DNA from: Coccinella septempunctata | Lineage: Eukaryota; Arthropoda; Insecta; Coleoptera; Coccinellidae | Direction of reading: 5' to 3' | Assembly: GCF_907165205.1 (NCBI RefSeq) | Contig: NC_058193.1 | Coordinates: 38,519,021-38,583,020, forward strand | DNA: 64,000 nt | Part shown: positions 38,163 through 51,304 of the stretch, one piece after another | Layout of the letters: each line of letters starts with the position of its first letter | Position numbering within the stretch: position 1 is the first letter of the stretch | The notes under the pieces: model-generated | What the model was told of the DNA's origin: nothing | Databases searched by the model: none | What the model saw: the letters and a program-made list of their open reading frames with translations, nothing else | Made by a program: the position numbers and the translations under genes

Positions 38163-39999
38163 TGTTAGAAAACACGGGTAGAAAGCGCGGGTAGAATGCG
38201 ATGGCAGATTTTCATATTCATTTCATTATTAGTTGAGAGTTTAAGACCTATTCCAGCTGCAAATCTCAAACACAATATACTCTGGCCTGGTTCCCGGTAA
38301 TTCCAATCTTGAGCATGCGAGAAGAAGAACCAAATCCTCGCGCTGCTGCCGAGATTATAAATCGGTCGACTACAGGCTCTACCCCTCGGGAATTTTTAAA
38401 TTTCACATCGGATTAATTGGCCAGGCCACGGGAATCAACAACTTCATTAACGGTACCGCAAACGAGGGAAAGCGGAAAATAATGAGTTTTCCGATTGCGT
38501 TTATTCGGCCTTTCAAATCTGGCCGGTATCGAAAGGTCCTTGTTTACGATCATCCGGAACCATCTGGCAGGTAGCGACCTCTGGATAGGATTTTATTCGT
38601 CCGAATGTGGCATTCTTTGATGCCACCATGTCAAGACCTTGATTGAGTGGGTACATATCGGGGATTTCAATTCTGTTCTCCCCTGGTCTGATAGTTTTTA
38701 GCCGGGATGACACAATTAATTTGATCTGGATGTTTCTGGGATGTTTCCTCAAGGTTTTCCCCGAAAATCCCACCATTACTTCGAGTCTCCCAAGGAAAGC
38801 TTGTGGTTCTCCTCCACCAAGGTGTAGTGCTTCAAATTAGTCTTGATAGAAATTTGTTCTCTTGTGTTTTAAAGGTCTTGAATTCCAACATGTCGTTTCG
38901 ATAACCCAATCAATTTTTGTGCTTGAGGTTTTCTAGTATATGTTGAGTTAATACCGCTCACTATGGTCATCGACAGACATGCCTTAAGCACAAACAAAAA
39001 CTGCTTGTATGAGATACTTCGATGAAGAGCTTTTGAGTTCTTATGTTTGTTGTTCTTGTTGGCTTCGTGAATCTGGGTCATCTGGATAGTAGGAGTCAGC
39101 AATCATTTGATGATCCCGAACGAGTAAAAAACGTTCACATAAATCCTCTTGATATCCACATTTCTGACTTGATGCAACAACAGCAGACGTCGAGGATAAT
39201 TCGATGTTTTCGAAAACACTACCACCCATCGTTACCCATTTCCAATTACGCCTAACAAAGACAATCCGCCTCTCGTCTAGAACGATCCTAAAAGACCAAC
39301 GTTCCCGCTCCCAGACTTGTCGCCAAAATTGCACACACACATACACGCACACGTAAGGAAGTGTCATCGAGACCTATTGTCTCGAATCCCGTCTTACGTG
39401 ATCCTCAAGATGTCGGCCCTGTTCCGATAGTAACGAGTGACGTGGATAGATAACGCTTTGTTCGGAGTAATTGCCTCCTATTTGATAACCGGAATGGGTA
39501 CTTTGTCGTCGAACCACCGGCACAATATGGGCGTTTTCGAGTCGGTATTAAAGCTATCTCGAACACTCCAGAAGCTACAATCCGCCCGATTGGATGGCTC
39601 ATTGAAACAATGAACAATGAGTGCGGAATTAGCTAATGTTTACTAGGGCGAGAATCGAAATTAGCAATTGCGATGATGGAGCGGCCGATGAAGGAAGTCT
39701 GTGAGACTGCCAGGTCCTTTGCGGGATTGGGGAGCGAGAGGGTTGAACAGGGTCGGAACAGTGGCTCTCCTAACCCTAATACTTATTCAACATACGACAT
39801 ATCAGAAGCAATATCCCTAGAGATGATAAATCATCAGAGAACAAGCACTTTCTTCTATATACTTATTACACATTACACAGAATTTAGTTGGTAGATTACC
39901 TCTAGACACGCAACTCTCTGTCCTTATTTGTTTCCTCAGAAGCGAAAGGGTGATGGCAAACAGTTTACCTTCACCCACCAGAAGATCTTATTGTGATAT
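38163..39999. other. No gene seen
   Basis: Unrecognised short frames and a CA/CG-rich microsatellite near 39332-39353. Confidence 0.5.
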
Positions 40000-40860
40000 C
40001 CGCCAGAAAACCTTCAAACAGATAACAGCCTGGAGGATGAAACTCTGGAACAGTTAGAGCAGTTCAAATACTTGGGAAGGTACATAAATACTAGGGTTAA
40101 CCTGGACAAAGAAACACACAACCGTGGCAATTCAGCATCGCGGGCATTCTGGAAGCTAAAGGAAAGAGTGTTTCAAAATCACGACCTCAATCTGAAGACC
40201 AAGACAGCTGTTTACAAAGCAGTCGTCCTCCTAACGATTATTTATGGAAGCGAAAGCTGGACGCCTTACAGGCGACACATTAAACAGCTTTAACAAACGC
40301 AACAACGTCATCTTAGACAGATAATGCACATCAGATGGTTCCACAAAGTTTCGAATGCAGAAGTCTTACAACGCGCGAGTTGTACAACAATTGAGACACA
40401 AGTAACGAGGGCCTGACTCAGATGGAGCGGCCACATTCTGAGGATGCAAGACACAAGTCTCCCCGAAATAGCTCTCTATGGCGAATTCATAGAGGGAGCA
40501 CGGAAACCAGGAGGCCAATATAAGCGGTTCAAGGATTTACTGCATCAATCCCTAAAATCAGTTAATGCCAATCATAACAGGGAACAATTAGCGTTAGACA
40601 GATCACAGTGGAGGTCTGTGGTCCACAGTTATAATGGAGACTCGAGAAGAATACAGCGGCGGCCAGATCTGGTTGGTGACTATACATGCCCAGAGTATAG
40701 AAGGATCTATAGGTCACGGTGGGGTCTCTTCATTTACAGGAGGGCACACAGTCGCAAGTAGCCCTAAGAAATTATAAGTTTGAACGCACCGATAGTCTCT
40801 TTGTATAGATTTATTCCCGGAAACGAGATTCAGCAATGAATGAATGTGATAACGAAACAC
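40000..40860 (+). pseudogene. LINE reverse transcriptase, C-terminal relic
   Basis: This is the same family as 28081-29150. It starts within the RT thumb region (LEQLEQFKYLGRYINTR), continues RVFQNHDLNLKTKTAVYK, YGSESWTPYRRHIKQL, then a TAA stop, HLRQIMHIRWFHKVSNAEV, a TGA stop at ALRWSGHILRMQD, and the C-terminal finger where one Cys is replaced (CPEYRRIYRSRWGL). Two in-frame stops and a degraded finger mark it as dead. It retains part of the region deleted from the 28-kb copy. The 3' UTR (CCCTAAGAAATTATAAGT) and the AATGAATGAATG tail match the other copy, defining the element's 3' end near 40850. Confidence 0.9.
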
Positions 40861-41451
40861 GTGTCGTGGTTTAATAACTCATCGTCATAACCTTGATATG
40901 ATCGGAGAGATGCTGACAAATTTCCATTGCTGGAATTCCCCGAATTTTCCTCTTAAAGAAAATCATATCCCAGTCCAACTAGATCCCACGACACAGATGT
41001 GAGATTAGTCATTTTCGCCCTATCGACCGAGAAAAAGGCCAGCATTAATCCTACGGGCTGCCCGTTCCATTCCGGGACATATTCCCGGACCAATTCCCGA
41101 TCCGACCCGGACCGTAGACGTCGGTGAATATACGGTGAAACGAACCGGAAACGCTGTAATATTTCCCGGAGACGTTTCATTTTTTCGTTCCAGGTGAAAT
41201 TTCACGGTTTCACAGTTTTCGCAATCCCGTTCGATTGTCGTCTATCCCTGGGCCGATAAGACGGGGGATACGCGTAATTTCTACGGGCCAGGCCTGTGGG
41301 AAACGCCGAGTAATCGGAAATGTTGAATGCGGGGAATTTTCTGGGAAGGAAAAAAAGATGATAAAGTTACGACGAATTGGACAAGAATAACAAGGTCTGT
41401 TCAGACTGGGTTCTCGATCACATCTAATAAAGAAAAAGGAAAAGGCCAATA
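40861..41451. other. No gene seen; CpG-rich patch
   Basis: About 41050-41340 is richer in CpG than its surroundings, with repeated CCGG-containing words. No gene is recognised. Confidence 0.5.
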
Positions 41452-42640
41452 CACTTGCTAGGAAAATTATCGTAGGTAGATCTAAACGTGATAGATATTC
41501 GGAAAGAGCAACACTTCTTGTAATAAATCTGAGAATTTCATCCATTACGGCGCAACCGTTCGGTCTTGACGAATTTTTAACTGAACTCAACTTTTTGGGA
41601 ATTTTTCGAAGGTCAACTTGCGAGTAATTTATCTTCCAGGAAAATTATCGTAGGTCTAAACGTGATACATATTCTGAAAGAGCAACTCTTCTAGTTATAA
41701 ATCTGAGAATTACATCTATTTCGGCTCAACTGTTCGGTCTTGAGAAAGTTTCAACTGACCCCATCTTTTTGGGAATTTTTCGCAGGTCATCATCTTTCGA
41801 GTAGATTAATCTTCCAGGAAAATTATCGTAGATCTGAACGTGATACATATTCTGAAAGAGCAACTCTTCTTGTAATAAATCTGAGAATTTCATCCATATC
41901 GGCTCAACCGTTCGGTCTTGAGAAAGTTTCAACTGACCCCATCTTTTTGGGAAATTTTCGAAGGTCATCTTGCGAGTAGATTAATCTTCCAGGAAAATTA
42001 TCGTAGATCTAAACGTGATACATATTCTGAAAGAGCAACTCTTCTAGTGATAAATCTGAGAATTTCATCCATTTCGGCTCAACCGTTCGGTCTAGAGAAA
42101 GTTTCAACTGACCCCATCTTTTTGGGAATTTTTCGAAGGTCAACTTGCGAGTAGATTAATCTTCCAGGAAAATTATCGTAGATCTGAACGTGATACATAT
42201 TCTGAAAGAGCAACTCTTCTAGTAATAAACCTGAGAATTTCATTCATTTCGGGTCAACCGTTCGGTCTTGAGAAAGTTTCAACTGACCCCATCTTTTTGG
42301 GAAATTTTCGAAGGTCATCTTTCGAGTAGATTAATCTTCCAGGAAAATTATCGTAGATCTAAACGTGATACATATTCTGAAAGAGCAACTCTTCTAGTTA
42401 TAAATCTGAGAATTTCATCCAATTCGGCACAACCGTTCTGTCTTAAGGAAGTTTTAACTGACCCCATCTTTTTGGGAAATTTTCGAAGGTCAACTTTCGA
42501 GAAATTTCACTTCCAGGAAAATTATCGTAGATCTAAACGTGATACATATTCTGAAAGAGCAACTCTTCTAGTAATAAATCTGAGAATTTCATCCATTTCG
42601 GCACAACCGTTCGGTCTTGAAAAAGTTTCAACTGATATAA
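41452..42640. repeat. 175-bp satellite array, about 6.7 units
   Basis: The unit start GTGATA recurs at 41488, 41662, 41840, 42015, 42190, 42365 and 42539, with periods of 174-178 bp. Conserved blocks are CATATTCTGAAAGAGCAACTC, TAAATCTGAGAATTTCATCC, CAACCGTTCGGTCTTGA, CTTTTTGGGAA and AGGAAAATTATCGTAGATCT. The left boundary AATACACTTGCTAGGAAAAT is shared with the 44-kb array. Long frames in the array are artefacts of stop-free repeats. Confidence 0.95.
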
Positions 42641-44130
42641 CAGGAGATATCGCAGATTGAAAGTTGCAATTTTTGAAAAATGCCACTTCCAAGATCTAAA
42701 CTAATAGAAATAGGTCTTCTCCTGGATCTGGAAGCAATCAAAACGGCTATCAATAAGCTGTCCAGACACTTCAACTCAGGCTCATCTCTTGCATAACTGA
42801 AAAATCAAACTCCAACGCCCTGACACCGCTTCCACCCGTAAATTTTTCCCCGAAACATCCCCCGTAATGATTTCTCAGGGCGAGAATTAATGGCGGTTAC
42901 CGAAAATAATATATAGCCACTCAAATTCCATCGCGCTTCGGGGCTTCCGCCCATTTTCCGCTGAGATCATTATTTGATATGGCAGCGCTTGGCTCCGCTA
43001 CAAATAATTAATCGCTCATAGTTTCGGTACAACCTTCTGGGGTCCCAAACTCGGCTCCTTCATCCAGGCCAGTCAGCTCTTTTCATAATTCGGGGATTTG
43101 GCGGAATTCAAGATTTGGAATTGTTTATATCGGGTCATCCCTCAGGGCCCGCGCTGCACATTCATTAGAGGGAGCCTGACCGAGATGGATAATGCCTTGG
43201 AATTTTGGCGTTCGTTGCGAGGAAGGTATTGAAAGAAATTCGTCTTCTTTTGTGCTTCGAGGGTGATGGAGAGGGCTTCCTGCGGATGCCTTCAAGGGTG
43301 GGTCTTCCAGTTTTGTTCTTTCATCGGATTTTATCGTGAAAATCATGCAAGAAGATACGACACAAACCTTTTTTTCTCACAACTGGGTGTTGTCTCACCC
43401 AAAATGGGATGCACTGTACAGTTGACTTCTTACATTAGAGTATGCGAACTTCTATTACCTAGTTCGTGGGGTAGGGGGTGTAGAAGAGTGAAATGTATGA
43501 TTATTACTGGGATTTTCTACGTATCAGTTAGGAACAAGACCTTTTTTTCTTCGTTCTCCGAGGACACCTAAGAGAAACCGATATCAAAAGCAGGCAGTTT
43601 GCCTGCGGAAGCGATCCACCCCGTGTGACTCTGAGATGAATTCGTTCATCCCCCTTTTTCAGCCGGTCCAACCTACCGAAAAATTAATTCTCTCCGAGCA
43701 ACAGCCGCGAACGTAATTTCGTCGAATCGCCGGACAAGGATAAATCAAAAAAAAATGTGCGGTCGGCGGTTATAACTTCCCCACCCGCCGTAAAATTTCC
43801 AGAGCGTAACGTTCAAAACTTGATTAAGACAATTTTGCGGCACGATAGTCCCGCAAATATCAAAAACGGAATTCATGGCCTATGAATAATAAAGCTCTAA
43901 TTCGAGTCCTCATCAGGATGGGTATTAAAAAGTTTGTGGCCGATTTCGACCTCATAATCTGCGTTATTCCGTCTAAGCACTGGATAGCAGGAAATGCGAT
44001 TATGAAGGACGGATTGTATCTTCGAAAATGGATTGTGGGATGAAAATTATTGAGTTTGCAATTGAACAGGAAATGTATTTTATAAAGGGCGAGGCTTTGA
44101 CTCCTACAATGATTTGAATAGTAGATAATA
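42641..44130. other. No gene seen
   Basis: Sequence between two satellite arrays. Short overlapping frames only. Confidence 0.5.
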
Positions 44131-44861
44131 CACTTGCCAGGAAAATTATCGTAGGTCTGGAAGTGATACATATTCTGAAAGAGCAACTCCTCTAGTGATA
44201 AATCTGAGAATTTCATCCATCTCGGCGCAACCGTTCGGTCTTGACGAATTTTTAGCTGAACCCAACTTTTTGGGTAATTTTCGAAGGTCATCTTTCGAGT
44301 AGATTAATCTTTCAGGAAAATTATCGTAGATCTGAACGTGATACAGATTCTGAAAGAGCAACTCTTCTAGTTATAAATCTGAGAATTTCATCCATTTCGG
44401 AACAACCATTCGGTATTGGCGAATGTTTAACTGAACCCAGCTTTTTCGGAATTTTTCAAAGGTCATCTTCAGAGTGATGGATCTTCCAGGAAAATTATCG
44501 TAGGTCTGAAAGTGATACATATTCTGACAGAGCAACTCTTCTTGTTACAAATCTGTGAATTTCATCCATTTCGGCACAACCGTTCGGTCTTAGGAAAGTT
44601 TTAACTGAACCCAACTTTTTTGGAAATTTTCGAAGGTCATCTTTCGAGTAGATTAATCTTTCAGGAAAATTATCGTAGATCTAAACGTGATATATATTCT
44701 GAAAAAGCAACTCTTCTAGTTGTAAATCTGAGAATTTCATCCATTTCGGCACAACCGTTCAGTCTTGAGGAGGTTCTAACTGAACCCAACTTTTTGGGAA
44801 TTTTTCGAAGGTCATCTTTCGAGTTGATTATCGTCCAGGAAAATTATCCTAGATCTAAACG
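44131..44861. repeat. 175-bp satellite array, about 4 units
   Basis: Unit starts fall near 44163, 44338, 44512 and 44687. It begins AATACACTTGCCAGGAAAAT, the same left boundary as the 41.5-kb array, and ends against the foldback element at 44862. Confidence 0.95.
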
Positions 44862-45430
44862 TATTTGACTTGTACAAATATTTCAAAAGTAGATTGTTGA
44901 GGTCAAAATAAACATTTGTTTCCTCTACTATTTTATCCGAATCGGCTCGGTTTAAAAGATACAGGCTGTTGAAAAATTTCATCGAATGAAATATAGTTTT
45001 TCCTTTATTTGATCTTTTTCTTTTTCGAACACAAGGTATCACCCACGTCTTCCAGTTTTCTCAATATGACCATTAGTTACCATAAAATACCAAAAATCCG
45101 AAGAACTCAACTATTGAAACTAAGTTGGACGCTATCTAAATAATATTTTCTCGTTTTAGAGTAATTTCATGTTCAAAAAAAAAATATATGTGATATTCGG
45201 AAAATTGGGTACGTTGGCTGAATGCAACTCTGTTTAAAAGATCTGCAGTGTGGAGTGTCATAGATTCAGCTTGTTATTCTCCAGGGGTGGCAAAGCTCGT
45301 TATGAAAACTTAAAATGCTTATAACTTTTCATCAAGACCGAATCAGAAAAAATTATATGGAAAAAAAAGTGTTTTTTTTTGACCACAAGAATCTACTATT
45401 GAAATATTCGTACGAGTCAAAGACTCATTC
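44862..45430. mobile_element. Foldback element abutting the satellite array
   Basis: TTTGACTTGTACAAATATTTC, GTAGATTGTTGAGGTCAAAA and ATCCGAATCGGCTCGG at 44865-44950 recur as inverted complements at about 45330-45425 (CGTACGAGTCAAAG, GACCACAAGAATCTAC, AAGACCGAATCAGA). Each arm is roughly 100-120 bp, with about 350 bp between the arms. No transposase frame is present. The exact termini are uncertain. Confidence 0.75.
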
Positions 45431-48400
45431 TGTATACGACCAAAAGATTTTTCAGTTGACTTCTCAGGTGATGAAAATCGACCTATCCAAGTGTTTCTCA
45501 GAAAAACTCTACGAAACTATATCAGATAGATTCGAGGAATTCTAACTCAGAAAAGATAAATCTTATACAATTCCTTTTTTCCTTCGTCGAAAATAAACAG
45601 AGTCCCTTAGACTCCCCCTTTCGATGAAAATTGTGGGAGAATGCGATTCCAGTTGACATCTCAACTCAGCTTACAGCTGAATGCTTCTTTTCCTCCGCCA
45701 GCAGCAATATTTTTCTATTGTGCCCTTGTAATAACACAGCGTCAAGGTTCGCGTTGCTCCACTCTCCAGCCACTGGTTGAACGCTGATGAATTTGATTTT
45801 GCCTCACGTCCTCCAAACCGACATATTCTTTCATCACGTAATAGAATTTTCCCGGTGTTTCCGAGGAGACAAATCCGTTGTGTTTTTCTTTAGCGAAAAT
45901 GAAGCCTGACACCGGAGTAAATAAGACATTTTTGAGAGTAGTTTTCCTCGTAGGATGTGCGAAAAATTTCAAGGAATCGGTAGTTTCAGCCATCGATCAA
46001 ATCAGTAGAATGGGGTGGAGGCTACAGCAAATCATTGTTAACCTAGCAACAAAATAAATTCAATGAGAGTGCAAAATAGGACGAGAAGCACTTGCATAAG
46101 GCTGATGGAGGTGGAGTATTCTTGAAATATCCTGCTTTCCAGTGAGCCAATTTCCAAATAGAAAATCGTCGGTAACTTCCCGCAAAACTTGTCCATATTA
46201 TCGTTTTATTAGCGCGACCCAATCTCCCAAATGAGGAACTGAACCCCGAATTCATTCGATTGAAATTCCCGAGCAAAACCATCCAGACCGAAGACATCAA
46301 CTGTGATCCTCCATCTAGCCCACTTTAAACGGCAATACCTCACTTCGGGAGGCTTAAACTGTCGTAAATATTTTACAAGTTGAATCGTCTCAATTCATTA
46401 CGGGACCTACGATTTTATTTCCGGTTTCCGGTGATCCGCCAATCATTTCGAAGGCTCCGCAGAGTGTCGTAACACCGCTCTGGAATTTATTTTGAACCGC
46501 CGTATCAAACCTTAGTTGACGTTAGTCTGGATGAAATTCCTGGAAAATAGGGACTTCTGTACTGTCTGTAAATAACGTATGAAATTTGAGTACATAGGTA
46601 AAAGATTTCAGTAATCCATCATGAGAAGAAAATAGGACACACAATCCAATCATACTGTGTTAAGTGTTTGGTACATGTGCTATGATATGACCTTATTCAG
46701 TTCGTTTAGTTTTGAAAGGGGGTTTTCCTGAAACTCTTCAGGTTTTTCTTGCCTTACCAGATCATTTCCCGTTATTCATTGATGAATTTTAGTGTTACTG
46801 CTTTAAGTCTCACAGGCCAGAGTTCTGTATGCTTTTTAATTCGGCTGAATACATTGACATGAAGAGTTTCACAGATATCAAAGACAGTTTAACTCATCGA
46901 CAAAAAATCATGGCTCTATTACACCTGCAGAGTTCAGGGAAGGAGTTTGTGACTACAGAAGTTGTCCAAACAAACTAAAATATCATTCAATTAGCTCTCA
47001 ATGAACTGACCATCTCTCTAACACACTTTTAATCTGTTGAAAATCTTTTTATTTTATCGTAAGATTTACAAATCAAAATTCACATATCTCCAACTATTCT
47101 CGGTCCTATTTCATCTCAATACCCCTGTCACATTTTTAATAGGGCGCTAATCAAAGTTTGTACCCGGTGATTAATCCAAGATGAAACTGCACCAATTTCT
47201 AATGCCCCCAAGGACCAGGTCTCCGGATTAAAATTTCATCCGAACTCAAGTTTTAAGGGCCACTTTTGCAGCGTCAAGTCGTTGAGTAAAAACTCGAGAT
47301 AGAACGTCGTAAGAAGTTTCTAACGACCAAACAGTAAAAAGGAGCAAATTATATATTTATGAATTGAAATGATAGGAGTTATGACTCCGGCAGATGTATA
47401 TCCTGGGGTAGGGTCTTAGGAATAATGGCCTATTTTCCTGGATGTGAGATATAGGTTTATTGTGTAGAGACTGCAGTGACTACTTTTTCCCTTTGGCATT
47501 CTGGATAAAATGTAGCTATTTGTAAACTTTTTGAAAGGATATTTTACGTTTCATTCTTCACTGTTACCCCCTGTAGGTATTTCTACAGTCATTCTTAAAA
47601 TGGTGATCAGTAAATTCAACTTAGTAACCCAGTAGTATTCAATATTATATCAGACACATTCAGAGCATACATCAAAAGCATTGTAATTAGTGTCCTCTGC
47701 CTGCACGTCTTCTGCATCCCAATAGCGTTAATCAGTTGGCAATCAATAAGGAACAACTGTCGATAACGGTCCAGATCTACCATGATGTTTCAATGAAACG
47801 AAGTGTCCCAATACATTTTCTTCTGAAACTGTACATTTCCATGGCACAAAATCTAATCTTTTTTCTTGAACTTCAACTGAATTGAGTGTCACAGGTAGGC
47901 GGACTCTCATATTTCAGAAAAGTTTCAGGGTATTTTTCAGTGTTCTATAAAAATTTCATAGCACACATCATCAAAACTCCATACGATCTCTGTCAAATTG
48001 GAACAATTCAATTTTCTTCCACATGATAAGCATGTGGAGATAAAAACTGAACGATCTAATAGGTTATAGCATCACCTTGAACTGATGTGTTGAGAAAAAT
48101 TGCGTTCACGGTCGGATGAAATAAGTATCGGATTTATCTTCGGGCTCTCAGAGAGACGACAGTTTGGTATTTCAAATCGAATCAGGGATTTATTTCTTGT
48201 CGGAAATTTCGTGCTATTCGAACCTAGAGTAACTAGAATGGAGTTATATAGCTACAACGTGTTTCATTTCGATCTACAATTGCTTCCGAATGTGGATTTG
48301 TATCCTGAGTCATGTTACAAAATATTTCCCTACACATTTCGTGAATCGATATCGTCAAATGGAGCCAAAATGTAGAAAATCGTGTCTACGTCCTCCTCAG

Positions 48401-49150
48401 GTTAGTATTGTGAAAAAACAGTGATCTATGGACCTATCTAGATATTTTGTCAACACATAGCAAGCTGCGTCTGGACTTTCAAAGTATACTGGGATTTGTA
48501 TCATTCTTGAATGGACTTTTCATGTTACACTGCTGAATGTGAATTTTATTTTATTTTCTCATGGTAAAAACTATAATTGTCACATGAAAAGAATATTCCT
48601 ATAAATCGAAATGGTGTAAACACTCATTCGTTTTCCATTTCCCGAAGAAAACTTCGTAATGGCCTCTTACACCGAGAGTTATCAACCGAAAACAGTAGAT
48701 GGGGCTAGCAATAACACCCCCCTACGCCGTCCCATTCCGATGCATCAGAGTGAACGCGCTAATAATATCCACCCAGACAAGCGATTTAATGGTCCGAGGA
48801 AAACTTGTTCTGAACGCCCCATATATTCGCCGGAAAATGATAGTTTCAGACCATGGCGACCGTAAATCAGGAACTTCAAAGAAATTCGAAACGATTAAAC
48901 TTGAGGATGCCGACGCCGAATTAGTACCCACGAACAATTAAATCTCGGGAAGGGTCAGTTTGAGAGGGATCACGCATGGCTGCAGCGAAAGAGATTCGTG
49001 TGATCCATCTGGACCTGTCCAGACTGGCACGGATTGATGCCAGATGAATTTTTCGCAGGTCCAAATCACCAGCGCCAACGCTGTACTTTCGATGGATGTC
49101 CTTGATCTGTCTAAACATTTTGTATACTTCTTCCTCAATGACGACTACAT
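45431..49150. other. No gene seen
   Basis: AT-rich sequence. The frame 45993-45742 (minus, 83 codons, start MAETTDSLKFF) is unrecognised, with no splice support. The small frames at 48659-49138 overlap on both strands. Confidence 0.45.
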
Positions 49151-49495
49151 ATAATAGAAGTCTGAAGTGGAATACCTGGGAGTGACCCTAAATAATGAGC
49201 TTGTGTGGAATAAGCGTATTGATCCCTGATAGTGAAGCTATAAAAGCCTTGATGGTGTGCAGAAATCTGGCTAGAAAAACTTGGGGATGTTGCCAGATTA
49301 TACTACGATGGATGTACGTTGTGAATGTGAGAACAGTAATCATTTATAGGGCAATAGTCTAGACTGCCAAAGCAAATCAGAACAGTACGAGGAAACCCTG
49401 GATAGAATGAAAAGACTAGCATCATTCAAAGGGTACAGAATGTGCTCCATTAGGACACTGATCAGTACAGATCTCACACATTCATCTTGTGTTGA
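49151..49495 (+). pseudogene. Non-LTR retrotransposon remnant (RT C-terminal region, Jockey/R1-like)
   Basis: The conceptual translation gives VEYLGVTLNNELVWNKRI, then after a frameshift and stops EAIKALMVCRNLARKTWG and LRWMYVVNVRTVIIYRAIV. This is the region after the catalytic domain typical of arthropod Jockey/R1-type LINEs (YLGVxLD..L.W..HI, then W.Y..V.RP...Y). Frameshifts and stops show it is dead. It is a different lineage from the 28-kb and 40-kb LINE. Confidence 0.75.
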
Positions 49496-50040
49496 TGTCG
49501 AGAAAACAACACTCTGAAAATTTACTATTCTTCTTCTCTTCTTACCTATAAACTTTCATACCCATACTTTCATGAAAGATGCTTCGAGCTTATGTTTCCA
49601 GGCTAGTGAAACCTTCAATTCATGACTCTTGACTGTTCCTTTTTCGTTTTTTAACGCTCATAAGAGCCCTTTAAAACCGCATGTCCTTACATGCACGAAA
49701 AGCTAAACAATGAATAGAAAAAAAATGACCAAAAAAGTCAATTTCCCGATAAAACTTCATTCGAGAGGGGTCAACCGAAAGTTCATTATTATTTCAAACG
49801 CAATTCTCTGCTGTAGCGGCCCACAAAGCACGCACTCGGTTCGGTACCAATTGTTTTATAATCATTTCTGCATGTACTTCAGTTTATGTTGCTTTGATAG
49901 TTGCCACCCACAACAATCCAGGGTCCTGGATTTGCAGCATTTACCTTCTATTAAGCGAACCTTTGTGTGTTAAAGCTCGCTAGTCTTTGAGTGTGAGCTA
50001 TATATTTCTAGTATTTTGTATTTTGTGTAGTATGTGGTGA
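49496..50040. other. No gene seen
   Basis: Only an 87-codon unrecognised frame at 49710-49973. Confidence 0.5.
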
Positions 50041-50740
50041 AGGAGGGGGGTGTTCTAGTAATTCAAACCCTAAATCACGAATTCATTTTGTATGGCAACA
50101 CGGGACTTGTGTGCAGGGGCGTTGTCCAGCTAAAACAAAACACCTTTCGATAGCTTTCCGCGTCTTTTCTCTTTAATTTTTTCCGTAAAGTGATCAAAAT
50201 CAATCATTATTTCCCATGGCAATCCCAAAAAACTGTTGCAAGTACTTTTCCAGCAGATTTTTGGACACGAAACTTCTTAGGTTTTGCAGAACCAGAGTGT
50301 CGCCATTCCATCGATTGTTGCTTTTTTTCTGGATCGTAGAAATGTACCCAAGTCTCATCCATAGTAACAATTCGGTTTAAGAAGTCTACATCGTTTTCAA
50401 ATCGAGCACAGATCGAACGCGATGCTTCTACCCTTGCACTCTTTTGGGTCAACATTTTGCAGCAATTTTTCTCATGTTCAAATTGACGTGAACTATATGA
50501 TGAACGCGTTCGTATGAAATATTCAGTGCTTCAGACATCCGTCTTAGCCCAATTTGACGGTATGATAAAATCATGTCATGAATTGCATCGATATTTTCGG
50601 GGACTGACACAGAAACTGGCCTTCCCGATCGGTCATCAACTTCAATGGTAAATTGACCTCTTTTGAAGCTTGCAGTCCAATTTTTCACGGTCGCATACGA
50701 AGAACATTGATCACCAAGAGTCTTAAGCATATCTTCGTAA
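50041..50740 (-). pseudogene. mariner transposase, truncated at both ends
   Basis: Minus-strand translation gives YEDMLKTLGDQC, the HTH/linker region (WTASFKRGQFTIE, RSGRPVSV, NISYERVHHIVHVNLNMRKIA), then after a frame change SARVEASRSICARFENDV, the first catalytic motif VTMDETWVHFYDP, and FRVQKSAGKVLATVFWDCHG. A further frame change leads to the LDNAP.HKS second-Asp region, and the copy stops at the EHPP motif near 50041, before the third Asp. The start codon region and both terminal repeats are missing. It belongs to the same family as 1216-1746 and 52143-53400. Confidence 0.9.
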
Positions 50741-51304
50741 TGGAGTAAACTCTGCCATTTCAGCGAATAACATAAAAAGCTGCAAATTGAGTGAGGAGCA
50801 AAGTGCTCTCTCATCGATACCTAAATCGACCCCAAAAAAAAATTTCCACGGAGCAAATTAGCCGTCATCTTCTTTCTTGGCGTCGATCCACGCTCCGTCT
50901 GAGACTCCCTCCGATCCATAAATTTTTAATGTCTCCAAAAGGCCGATTTCCATCTCGAACACAGACAAAAACCCGGGACTTAATGATGCTTTCGACGTAA
51001 TATAAACTGCTGAAAGCATTCTTTGTATATCGATACTAATTACTATCGTCAAGAAGCCGAAATGTTTTCTCATTGTTTTCTTGATGAGGAAAGGGTAGGA
51101 AGGGTTGGAATGGTTATTTCAGTTAATTGTGAGCCAGTTAATTACAGGGCGTTTTTTTCTGGAACAGTTCTGAGGAATTTTCTCCCCGCGTTATTGCTTC
51201 ACTTGTTTCACTTAACTCTGTGAATATACATCGAGCGTTATTCTGAGACCCCAAAAAGAATTGAAAGAAAAACTTAATTCACGGTACAACAGAGTTTTCA
51301 ATCT
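50741..51304. other. No gene seen
   Basis: Short unrecognised frames next to the truncated mariner. Confidence 0.5.

Noticed and set aside
41740..42660. Frames of 79-130 codons in the 175-bp satellite (..SERATLLVINLRISS..)
   Set aside because: They recur with each satellite unit, shift frame with length variants and match no protein.
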